Source: Nitrospinaceae bacterium
GTDB lineage: Bacteria; Nitrospinota; Nitrospinia; Nitrospinales; VA-1
NCBI GenBank assembly: GCA_029261655.1
Contig: JAJDAY010000010.1
Location: 124,001-188,000, forward strand
Length of the DNA stretch: 64,000 nucleotides
Direction: 5' to 3'
Shown piece after piece: positions 1-7,358 of this stretch. The notes under the pieces were generated by a model. It was not told where the DNA came from. It saw only the letters and a list, made by a program, of their open reading frames with translations, and made no database searches. Every line of letters starts with the position of its first letter. Position 1 is the stretch's first letter. A program made the translations under genes and the position numbers.

Positions 1-1112
1 CTTGGCATGGGTTTGTGCAAGCCGCCGTAGTCAGAAATCGCCCGACTGTGAGTGCGGTCGTACAATTGTCCGACACAAATGAATAAGGCCGCCGTCGTGA
101 TCCCGTGATTGAACATTTGCAGGATGGCCCCCTGGGTACCCTGGCTATTGAACACAAAAATTCCGAGAGTCACAAAACCCATGTGGGAAACTGAAGAATA
201 GGCCACGAGCTTTTTAAGGTCTGACTGCGCCAGGGCCAGATACCCGCCATAGATAATGCCTATGACCGATAACCACAAAATATAGGGTGCGAAGTTCGCC
301 GAAGCCTCTGGAAACATCGGCAAACAAAAACGCAAAAACCCATATCCCCCCATTTTCAGCAACACCCCGGCCAGGATCACACTGCCAGCCGTAGGGGCTT
401 CGGAGTGCGCGTCCGGGAGCCAGGTATGAAAGGGAACCATTGGCATTTTTATGGCGAAAGCCAGAAAGAACGCCAGGAACAACCAGAATTGCGTGCTGGA
501 AGAATAAGTTTGTTCCGATAACACCAGCAGATCGTAGGTGTGTCCCCCATTGAGATAAACACCCAGGATTCCCACCAGCAGCAGTAAGCTTCCTGTCAGA
601 CTGTACAAAACGAATTTAAGCCCTGCCGCAACACGATTCGGCCCCCCCCAGAGAATAATCATGAAATACATGGGAATCATTGTGAGTTCCCACAACATGA
701 AAAACAGGAAAAGATCCAAAGCGGTAAAGACCACAATCATGGCGCCTTCAACTAACAGGATCAGCGAGAGATAAGCTCGTACCCGTGTTGTGATTCCCGT
801 CCACGAACAAAGGACACAGAGGGGACAAAGAAGGGCGGTGAGTATCACCAAAAGAATACTGATGCCATCAACACCAACCGCGTACTGAATATTAAACGTG
901 GGCATCCATTCCACACGTTCAACGAACTGCATGCCATTTTGGGCGATATCAAAATTCTTCCAGAGTACCAGCGAAAGAAAAAACTCCACCAGTGTGAAGC
1001 CAAAGGCAATGCGTCGAATCGATTCTTCATCGCGCACAAACGCCAGACTGACGATTCCTAAAAAAGGAACGGCAATCATCCAGCTGATCAGATGATCCAT
1101 CAATATATCCAT
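1..1112 (-). CDS. NuoM-like proton-translocating antiporter subunit (partial, C-terminus beyond the window)
   Basis: About 370 codons read leftwards off the window edge without a stop; NuoM proteins are near 500 residues, so roughly the last quarter is missing. The translation is very hydrophobic and shows family motifs: FMLWELTMIPMYF with the conserved TM5 glutamate, KMPMVPFHTWLPDAHSEAPT with the TM7 lysine, and LLKMGGYG with the next lysine. These belong to the proton channel of complex I antiporter-like subunits. The ATG at 1112 has a strong GGAAGGGG ribosome site about 8 nt upstream. It lies 126 nt after the NuoL-like gene on the same strand. Family assignment is firm. Whether it belongs to a complete complex I or to the Mrp/DabA-associated assembly upstream cannot be decided here. 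Confidence 0.93.
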   Translation of the reverse strand, partial: MDILMDHLISWMIAVPFLGIVSLAFVRDEESIRRIAFGFTLVEFFLSLVLWKNFDIAQNGMQFVERVEWMPTFNIQYAVGVDGISILLVILTALLCPLCVLCSWTGITTRVRAYLSLILLVEGAMIVVFTALDLFLFFMLWELTMIPMYFMIILWGGPNRVAAGLKFVLYSLTGSLLLLVGILGVYLNGGHTYDLLVLSEQTYSSSTQFWLFLAFFLAFAIKMPMVPFHTWLPDAHSEAPTAGSVILAGVLLKMGGYGFLRFCLPMFPEASANFAPYILWLSVIGIIYGGYLALAQSDLKKLVAYSSVSHMGFVTLGIFVFNSQGTQGAILQMFNHGITTAALFICVGQLYDRTHSRAISDYGGLHKPMP

Positions 1113-1238
1113 TAAAGAAATCCCCTTCCTACGAAAGAAGCAAACTCCCGTCTTTTCAAGTTAGCATCAGAAAAATGAGGTATGGCCATTCGCAACAATA
1201 TCCATTCTATATAATTAGGGATACAAATCGGGAACTCT

Positions 1239-3332
1239 CTAAATCAGGAAATACAATAGGCCCGTCATCGCCACTAACCAAAACACCATGACTAATAACT
1301 GGTGTTGGATGGTATGGGATTCCATATTTTGCAGTAATTTCCCCGTTGCATTAACCTGTCCTGCTGCTTTTTCCACTTTCCGCTCCAACAAACTAATATC
1401 AACAATTCGGAATAACCACCCGGCAAAATGCACAGAATAAGCCGCTATAAAATGGATGAAACGATCTATGACCCTTACATCAACAATTGCCCACAACCAT
1501 CTTGCTAAATTCACAGAATAAGTTGCGATAGAATGGATGAAATGATCTATAACCCTAACATCAATATTTCGCCACAACCAGCGCGCGAACTGAAGGGTTG
1601 GATTTACCAGATAGGCATCATAGATCTCATCAAAATACCCTTTATTCCAAAACAGGACATACAGTCGATTGCTTCTTTCACTTGCTCTTAAGACCTGATG
1701 TTGAGATCGCATCTGTGTTGAGTAGGCATAGACCCACCCCGCGACTGACACGGCAAGAGAAACCACAAGCCAAAAAGGAAAGCCCTGGGCACGTTCGCCC
1801 AATCGGACTCCTGAAAAAGTCAAAGCCGGCGCCATAAAGCTGGCGAACCAGTTCCAAAACAGAGTCAATAGCCCACCCGCAAAAACCGTAGCCAGAAAAA
1901 GACCCATTATAATGGAACCATTTAAAAACCGGGGTCGAACAGATGGCGTCTCCAGACGATGCTGTCCTGTAGAAGGCCAGTAGGTCTTTGGACCGTGAGC
2001 AAAAAGCGAGGTGACGCCTTTAAAAAGATATTGAGAAGCCACAAATACCGTGATCAAGCCAATGATTTTGAATCCGATCGTGGCAGAAACAAACCCCGTG
2101 ATTCCCCACAAATATTCATACGATCCGGAAAACAGCACAAATGGCGGGATCAACGCCAACACCAAGGCCCCCCCATACAGGACCCCCATGCCCTGAGGGC
2201 CAGGGTGTTTAGGGTCTCCATGCCCAAGGTCCTGTTCCACGGATTTTAACGCATTGCCGGTCGATAGAAAAAAGAACGCTTTGTAGCACCCATGTGCAAG
2301 AAGATGGAAAATCGCGACTGCAAACGCGCCCAAACCACAGGCCATCACCATGAACCCGATTTGACTGATTGTGGAATAGGCCAAAATCTTTTTGATGTCC
2401 GATTGAGTCAGGGAAACGATCCCGGCAAATACCGCGGTCGTGGCGCCAACAAGGAAAATGAACGTCATGGCGGAGGGGGAAAGGACAATCAACGGACTCA
2501 ATCGCACTAACAAAAAAGGACCCGCATTCACCATAGTAGCCGCATGAATAAGCGCCGAGACCGGAGTCGGCGCTTCCATTGCTCCGGGCAACCATACGTG
2601 AAACGGCATTTGCGCTGACTTTCCCATCGCCCCGATAAAGAGGAAGAAGGGAATCAGCGTCACAGGATGGATATGAAGATCCAGGCCCATCCACCCCAGG
2701 ACATTGATGGTATGGTCCTGCATGCCTTCAGCCTGAACAAGAATCGTCTGGATATCTAGGGTGCCGAAGGTATAAAAGGTTAGAATGATGCCAAAACTCA
2801 ATCCGACATCCGCGATCGCGTTAACGAGAAAAGCTTTGGTGGCCGCCCGGCCAGCCGAAGGTCGTTCTTTTGCGTGAGAAATTAACAAATAGGAACAGAT
2901 CCCCATGACTTCCCAGCTAATCAACAAAAGCAACAGGTTGCCACTCATGACCAACAAAATCATAGAAAAAGTAAACAGGGCAATGACGGCGAAAAAACGA
3001 TTGTATTGTGACTCTCCTATCATGTAACGAGAAGAATACACATGCACCACCCCACTCACTCCTGTGACCAGGAGCAACAGTAGAACCGTCAGTTGGTCAA
3101 CGTACAGAGTTAAGTCAATGGTCAGGGAACCTGATTGAAAGAAGCGATAAAGTGAAAGAGTGAAGGGCCCATTGCTCAACACTTCAATGAAAGCGGCAAC
3201 GGATAACACAAAGGATAAACCGATGGCGGGAATCCCGATCCGGTGACTGTTCTCACCCCAGCGACGTCCCCCAAGTAGAAGAATGAGCGAAGCCAGGAGA
3301 GGGAGTAAAGGAATCAGGACGAAAAGAGCCAT
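1239..3332 (-). CDS. NuoL-like antiporter subunit with a repeat-extended lateral helix
   Basis: 697 residues of the NuoL/NdhF family. Conserved elements include LISWEVMGICSYLLI (TM5 Glu), GKSAQMPFHVWLPGAMEAPT (TM7 Lys) and LLAHGCYKAFFF. The C-terminus has the NuoL signature YFDEIYDAYLV that leads into the long amphipathic lateral helix, then a final membrane helix. That lateral helix contains about three copies of a 27-residue unit (see the repeat entry), so it is longer than usual. MrpA and DabB are the related subunits expected here, but DabB lacks this helix. I chose the ATG at 3332, which follows GAAGGAAG, over a TTG at 3344. It sits directly behind mrpD, whose stop is at 3341. Predicted role: ion-translocating membrane subunit. 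The identity of its complex is inferred. Confidence 0.92.
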   Translation of the reverse strand: MALFVLIPLLPLLASLILLLGGRRWGENSHRIGIPAIGLSFVLSVAAFIEVLSNGPFTLSLYRFFQSGSLTIDLTLYVDQLTVLLLLLVTGVSGVVHVYSSRYMIGESQYNRFFAVIALFTFSMILLVMSGNLLLLLISWEVMGICSYLLISHAKERPSAGRAATKAFLVNAIADVGLSFGIILTFYTFGTLDIQTILVQAEGMQDHTINVLGWMGLDLHIHPVTLIPFFLFIGAMGKSAQMPFHVWLPGAMEAPTPVSALIHAATMVNAGPFLLVRLSPLIVLSPSAMTFIFLVGATTAVFAGIVSLTQSDIKKILAYSTISQIGFMVMACGLGAFAVAIFHLLAHGCYKAFFFLSTGNALKSVEQDLGHGDPKHPGPQGMGVLYGGALVLALIPPFVLFSGSYEYLWGITGFVSATIGFKIIGLITVFVASQYLFKGVTSLFAHGPKTYWPSTGQHRLETPSVRPRFLNGSIIMGLFLATVFAGGLLTLFWNWFASFMAPALTFSGVRLGERAQGFPFWLVVSLAVSVAGWVYAYSTQMRSQHQVLRASERSNRLYVLFWNKGYFDEIYDAYLVNPTLQFARWLWRNIDVRVIDHFIHSIATYSVNLARWLWAIVDVRVIDRFIHFIAAYSVHFAGWLFRIVDISLLERKVEKAAGQVNATGKLLQNMESHTIQHQLLVMVFWLVAMTGLLYFLI
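1350..1592 (-). repeat. Three tandem 81-bp units encoding 27-residue lateral-helix repeats
   Basis: Read on the minus strand, units at 1592-1512, 1511-1431 and 1430-1350 encode ARWLWRNIDVRVIDHFIHS, ARWLWAIVDVRVIDRFIHF and the more diverged AGWLFRIVDISLLERKVEK with their flanks. The first two units are roughly three-quarters identical at DNA level by eye, which points to a true tandem duplication rather than convergence. Ordinary NuoL has about one such unit before its terminal helix. Confidence 0.88.
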
Positions 3333-3340
3333 AACTTCCT

Positions 3341-4810
3341 TCAAAGACCTGGTGGAAGAGCATGGCTCAACAACAGTTGAATAATGGGAGAACTGAACAA
3401 ACCAAGAATCATGATAGCGGCGGACGTGACTCCCAGAGTCAGTTTAAAAGAGAGGGGAATGGTACCCAACGGAACGTCCGATCCGGTTGATGTTTGGCGG
3501 AAAATGGCCTCAAATAGTTTGACAAAATAGGCAAGCGTGAGGAGTGTGGAGAGCACCACCGCCGCCGCCGAAACATAATTGTCCGCTTCCAACGCTCCAA
3601 GAATGATGTACCATTTGCCAAAAAAACCACCGGTCGGGGGCAGACCGATCATGCCTAAGGCCAGAATAATTAAAGCCCCGGTAAGCCATGGGGCTTGTTT
3701 CCCAACACGCCCCATGTCGTCAATCGTTCTGACCCCATAATGACAAAACGCCACGCCTGCTAAAAAAAACAAGCCCGCCTGCATGACCGCATCGTTCAAT
3801 AAATAAAAAACGCCTCCGACAAACCCGGTTGGGTTGCCCTGGCCGATGCCAATAAGAATGATGCCGATATGCGAAATCCCCCCATAAGCGAACATCATTT
3901 TAATATTTTGCTGGGCCAGGGCCAGACTTGCGCCGATGACAGCCGCTAATGCTCCAACAACTGCCACCAGAAGCAAAATCGGAATATCATTAATAACAAT
4001 TGACGCATTTAAGACCCAATAGATTATTCTGACCCACGCCAATAGCGCGACTTTGGTTACCAGGGAAGCCAGGATAGGGGAAATGGACTCAGGGGCATAG
4101 GTATAGGCCTCGGGCAACCAGGCATGAAACGGGACTAAGGCCATCTTGATCCCCAGGCCAATAAACATAAAAAGAAGTCCGCCCACCAGAGCTTTAGAGT
4201 GTAGTAAAAAGGGAAGTTTTTCGGCGATATCAGCCATATTCAGTGTGCCGCTCACCGCATAGAGATAGCTCACCCCTAAAAGGTAAAGGGAAGCACCAAG
4301 AGTTCCCAATATGAGATAGCGATAGGCGGCAAAGAGCGCTCTCCCGCCAGCGACACCAATGAGCGCGTAACTTGAGATAGCCGCAACTTCTAAAAAAACG
4401 AACAGATTGAATAAATCCCCAGCGAAAACAATGCCGGTCAGAGAGGATACCAATAACAAAATCAACGTGTAATAATGAACGATTCGGCCACCCAGATCCT
4501 TTGGGGAAGTGGGTCCGGTGAACACCACGCCCAGCAAACCCAGGGCACTGAATAACACTAAGATGACACTTGCCAATCCATCAGCCACCCACTCAATGCC
4601 CAAGGGCGTAGCCCAACCACTGAACACATACCGCACTTCTCCATGATGAAGGACGTTATAGAGATTCAAAATAGAGACCAGCACCATAGCCGCGAGAATT
4701 GCCACAGAAATTGGCTGGCTCCAGTGCCGGTGTTTTAGACAAACCACCGGCATGGAAATAGCGGCAAATAATGGAAGAAGAAATAGGATTGCGGGAAGTT
4801 GGTGACTCAT
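3341..4810 (-). CDS. mrpD: MrpD/MnhD-like Na+/H+ antiporter subunit
   Basis: 489 residues, the usual size for MrpD, with about 14 hydrophobic segments. Motifs such as FLEVAAISSYALIG (TM5 Glu), GIKMALVPFHAWLPEAYTYA (TM7 Lys) and the MFAYGGISHIGIILIG stretch place it in the proton-antiporter M family, on the MrpD/MbhH branch. Its ATG overlaps the mrpC stop by 4 nt (ATGA), which indicates translational coupling. In Mrp complexes MrpD is the second large ion-translocating subunit next to MrpA. Here the large MrpA half is not encoded as such, and a NuoL-like gene follows immediately. High confidence on family. The transported ion cannot be read from sequence. Confidence 0.93.
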   Translation of the reverse strand: MSHQLPAILFLLPLFAAISMPVVCLKHRHWSQPISVAILAAMVLVSILNLYNVLHHGEVRYVFSGWATPLGIEWVADGLASVILVLFSALGLLGVVFTGPTSPKDLGGRIVHYYTLILLLVSSLTGIVFAGDLFNLFVFLEVAAISSYALIGVAGGRALFAAYRYLILGTLGASLYLLGVSYLYAVSGTLNMADIAEKLPFLLHSKALVGGLLFMFIGLGIKMALVPFHAWLPEAYTYAPESISPILASLVTKVALLAWVRIIYWVLNASIVINDIPILLLVAVVGALAAVIGASLALAQQNIKMMFAYGGISHIGIILIGIGQGNPTGFVGGVFYLLNDAVMQAGLFFLAGVAFCHYGVRTIDDMGRVGKQAPWLTGALIILALGMIGLPPTGGFFGKWYIILGALEADNYVSAAAVVLSTLLTLAYFVKLFEAIFRQTSTGSDVPLGTIPLSFKLTLGVTSAAIMILGLFSSPIIQLLLSHALPPGL

Positions 4811-5184
4811 TCTAATTTTTTAAGAATTTCTTCTTCATCAAGGCTTCCGTATTGTCGATAGATCGCCCCGCACAGGGCTAAACCCACGCCGGTGGTCGCA
4901 ACGCCAACCACAATAGCCGTTAGCGTCAAGACATGAGGTAATGGATTCAAGTAACTGGCCGCTTGCACCGGCTCCGTGGTTGACAAGAGGACGGGAACCG
5001 TCGCGTCCCTCTTTGCACTGATAGACACCAGAAAAAAAATCACGCTGGTTTGCACCAAATACATCCCGATGAGCTTCTTCACGAGATTGTATCGCGTGAC
5101 CATGATATAAAGGCCCCACAGAAAAAGGATGACAAATGTCAAAAAATTGGGTCGTTGCAAAACCGTTAACAATGCATCAACCAT
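4807..5184 (-). CDS. mrpC: MrpC/MnhC (NuoK-like) subunit
   Basis: 125 residues with three hydrophobic segments, matching the small NuoK-like MrpC subunit. Segments GLYIMVTRYNLVKKLIGMYL and the TSVIFFLVS stretch are typical. The stretch LPHVLTLTAIVVGVATTGVGL corresponds to the conserved third helix. It overlaps mrpB by 8 nt upstream and mrpD by 4 nt downstream, as expected for the conserved B-C-D order. It forms part of the small-subunit membrane module between the large antiporter subunits. Confidence 0.93.
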   Translation of the reverse strand: MVDALLTVLQRPNFLTFVILFLWGLYIMVTRYNLVKKLIGMYLVQTSVIFFLVSISAKRDATVPVLLSTTEPVQAASYLNPLPHVLTLTAIVVGVATTGVGLALCGAIYRQYGSLDEEEILKKLE

Positions 5185-5629
5185 TTATTGAATCCTCGAT
5201 AATCTCTTCAGCAGACAAGCTGAACACAATAGAAACGGCTGTCACCGCAACATCTATTGCCACACCGATTTGCGTGAGCACGATTCCCAAAGATCTTCTG
5301 GCAGCAGTTTCCAAGCCAGGAATTTCCAGGTTCGAAAAATTGAGAAACTCTCCACCTCCAATCATACACAAACCACCTACCCCCGCGTAGATCAGCATTC
5401 CGACCCCATCACCATGCAAAACCTTTTTGACAATTTGACTCCTGGAAGCGTCATGACCAAAAATCAAAACCGATAAGATCATCCCCGTACCCAGAATCAC
5501 CCCACCCACAAAGCCTCCCCCTGGTCCGTATTGCCCAAAAAACAACACATATAAACCAAAAATCTGGACCACCGGGATGAGAAAGCGCCCTAAGGTTTGA
5601 ACGATAATGCTGTCGTGTGGACGTATCAT
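5177..5629 (-). CDS. mrpB: MrpB/MnhB subunit
   Basis: 150 residues with four predicted membrane helices. The stretch FGLYVLFFGQYGPGGGFVGG is the signature of the MnhB domain (GPGGGF), followed by GTGMILSVLIFG and a C-terminal GVAIDVAVTAVSIVFS helix. The start overlaps the stop of the preceding MbhD/E-like gene by one base. In canonical Mrp operons MrpB follows MrpA; here the gene before it carries only the C-terminal part of MrpA. Confident family call. Confidence 0.93.
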   Translation of the reverse strand: MIRPHDSIIVQTLGRFLIPVVQIFGLYVLFFGQYGPGGGFVGGVILGTGMILSVLIFGHDASRSQIVKKVLHGDGVGMLIYAGVGGLCMIGGGEFLNFSNLEIPGLETAARRSLGIVLTQIGVAIDVAVTAVSIVFSLSAEEIIEDSING

Positions 5630-6156
5630 TATCCCTGTCTCTTAAGCAGTAAAGCACAGGCAATGCCGGACGCAAAAATCACCACGGTTTCGACCATCGT
5701 ATCAAGCGATCGGTAGTCCATCAGTACCGAAGTCACAACATTCGGGGTGTGGGTATCGATATAGCTCTGCTTGAGATAGGTCGGCGAAATATGAACACTC
5801 GCTGGAGAATTCGGGTCCCCAAACTCAGGAAGATCGCTCGCGGCGTAGAGCAAAAGAACTCCCAATAGAGAAAAACCAATCAACGCGGCCAGAGAAGGAG
5901 GAGGGCGCCTCAGCCGGTTGTCTTTGGGAGCCGTACGGAATAGAGTTAATAGAAACAGAACAGTCGCTAACCCCGCTCCTACGACGGCTTCCACGAAGGC
6001 GACATCCACAGCTCCGAGGCCTGCCCATACCAACGCCAGGAAAAAACTATAAGAGCCCAGAAGCAGAACGGCGCTCATCAAGTCCTTAACCATAATGGCG
6101 CCGGCGGCAGTGACAAGCAGGAGAAGGAGTAAAGGAATTTCATATGGAAAAATCAT
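5629..6156 (-). CDS. MbhD/MbhE-like subunit equal to the detached C-terminal part of MrpA
   Basis: 175 residues. The first half (LLLVTAAGAIMVKDLMSAVL, then VDVAFVEAVVGAGLATVLF) matches the DUF4040/MbhD module, with the acidic helix DVAFVEA. The second half, after an RRPPPS linker, resembles MbhE and ends in the motif YRSLDTMVETVVIFASGIAC, the DTxxE segment typical of the MrpA C-terminus. In standard seven-gene Mrp operons this region is fused behind a NuoL-like domain in one large MrpA. Here it stands alone, as in archaeal Mbh/Mbx-type clusters. It overlaps mrpG and mrpB by a few bases on either side. Confidence 0.87.
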   Translation of the reverse strand: MIFPYEIPLLLLLLVTAAGAIMVKDLMSAVLLLGSYSFFLALVWAGLGAVDVAFVEAVVGAGLATVLFLLTLFRTAPKDNRLRRPPPSLAALIGFSLLGVLLLYAASDLPEFGDPNSPASVHISPTYLKQSYIDTHTPNVVTSVLMDYRSLDTMVETVVIFASGIACALLLKRQG

Positions 6157-6452
6157 GGGGTTTCCTTTTTCCAGGGTTTCAAGCCAGACCGGAGAGCCGC
6201 GCGAATCGTGGCATGGGCAATGACTGGATTTAGAATATACAGCAAGGCCAACACCACTAGAATTTTCAGCGTATTTTTGTCCAGTCCCTCATGCAAGGCG
6301 ATTCCAATTAACATCAAAAAGGCTCCTAAGGAGTCCGTCAATGATACGGCATGAGAACGGCTGAACACATCGGGCAATCGAACCACGCCGATCGCCGCAA
6401 CAATCAGAAAAAATAACCCCGCACCTATAAAAATAATGGAAAGTATGTCCAT
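6153..6452 (-). CDS. mrpG: MrpG/MnhG subunit
   Basis: About 99 residues from ATG 6452 (MDILSIIFIG), which follows AAAGGA about 10 nt upstream; an in-frame ATG at 6494 exists but lies deep inside mrpF. The motif AAIGVVRLPDVFSRSHAVSL is the hallmark of MnhG (GxxRxPDxxxRxHA). Three membrane helices follow. It is a small accessory subunit of the Mrp antiporter complex. It overlaps the next gene by 4 nt, consistent with operon translation. Confidence 0.92.
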   Translation of the reverse strand: MDILSIIFIGAGLFFLIVAAIGVVRLPDVFSRSHAVSLTDSLGAFLMLIGIALHEGLDKNTLKILVVLALLYILNPVIAHATIRAALRSGLKPWKKETP

Positions 6453-6453
6453 G

Positions 6454-6720
6454 CTATGAATGTCCTTTTTGTTCCAAATATTTGGCCACGGCAAGCGCTC
6501 CGACTGAATTCAGCAGGGCATACCCGGTCGAGATATCAATAAACATATCGACTCGCTCAAAATACATACCAATGACAATAAGCAAAATTATGGCCTTGGT
6601 GGAAATGCCATTGAGACCCAGCACACGATCAAAAATAGTGGGACCACGCAGGACACGGTACAGATACGCACCAATGAGAATAGCCAGCAACACCAAAACG
6701 CAGAAAAAGAAAGTTTTCAT
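6454..6720 (-). CDS. mrpF: MrpF/MnhF subunit
   Basis: 88 residues with three hydrophobic helices. The stretch YRVLRGPTIFDRVLGLNGIS is diagnostic for MnhF (RGPTxxDRVL). It overlaps mrpE by 4 nt and its stop codon lies one base before the mrpG ATG. Small membrane subunit of the Mrp complex; order E-F-G is conserved. Confidence 0.93.
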   Translation of the reverse strand: MKTFFFCVLVLLAILIGAYLYRVLRGPTIFDRVLGLNGISTKAIILLIVIGMYFERVDMFIDISTGYALLNSVGALAVAKYLEQKGHS

Positions 6721-7223
6721 AAGTCCGGCCCTTCGTCCTTAAAAATATCAGCAATTTTCGATTCGATCTGCTTACTCACAACATCTTCGCCTGAAACGTT
6801 ATCTATCGCGTGAACAATGAGGTTATTACGGTCAACCTCTGCGGTAATGGTTCCAGGGGTCAACGTAATGGAATTACCGAGAAGAACAACGGCTGCGTGG
6901 TGATTCAGTTTTGATTTTACAGAAATCAACTGAGGAGCAATGGGAAGCGCGGGATGCAATATAAGCCTGGACAAATGAAGGCTACTTTGAATGATTTTAT
7001 AAAAAAGCCAGGGAAGATAAAGGAGGATTCTGAGCCACAAACGAAATTTCGGAACAAAAGGTGAATGGCCAGAGTTGATCCAGGCTACGGCGAAGGAAAA
7101 AACAAGCCCCAAACCAAGATGAACCCATTCAAAGCTGGCAGACAAACAAACCCAAAACACAAACAGTGCCATGGCTTTTAAAAACAAGGATGCTGATGAT
7201 ATGGGTCTGGATCGAGTTACCAT
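6717..7223 (-). CDS. mrpE: MrpE/MnhE subunit
   Basis: 168 residues. An N-terminal pair of membrane helices is followed by the MnhE core: YLPWLFYKIIQSSLHLSRLI, then a soluble tail with GNSITLTPGTITAEVD, the characteristic motif of the family. It is the first gene of the seven-gene Mrp run and starts at ATG 7223. The 135-nt gap to dabA contains a perfect 10-bp inverted repeat. Soluble-domain function in Mrp is unknown. Family assignment is confident. Confidence 0.92.
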   Translation of the reverse strand: MVTRSRPISSASLFLKAMALFVFWVCLSASFEWVHLGLGLVFSFAVAWINSGHSPFVPKFRLWLRILLYLPWLFYKIIQSSLHLSRLILHPALPIAPQLISVKSKLNHHAAVVLLGNSITLTPGTITAEVDRNNLIVHAIDNVSGEDVVSKQIESKIADIFKDEGPDL

Positions 7224-7234
7224 AAAATTATCAA

Positions 7235-7317
7235 ATACGGGTGTCGCTTCAGGGCCTCAGTATTTTCGATTACTTCTATAAAAAACCAGCCGCAGACTTA
7301 GAATGAAACACCCGTAT
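7235..7317. promoter_or_regulatory. Inverted repeat ATACGGGTGT / ACACCCGTAT between dabA and mrpE
   Basis: ATACGGGTGT at 7235-7244 and its exact reverse complement at 7308-7317 are separated by 63 nt. The core ACCCGTAT recurs at 10359-10366, just ahead of the dabA start. This could be a protein-binding site pair or a long-loop RNA hairpin. No regulator can be named. Confidence 0.4.
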
Positions 7318-7358
7318 CCTTATAGCAGTCCAAGCGCCTATATTCAATCAATGTCTAA

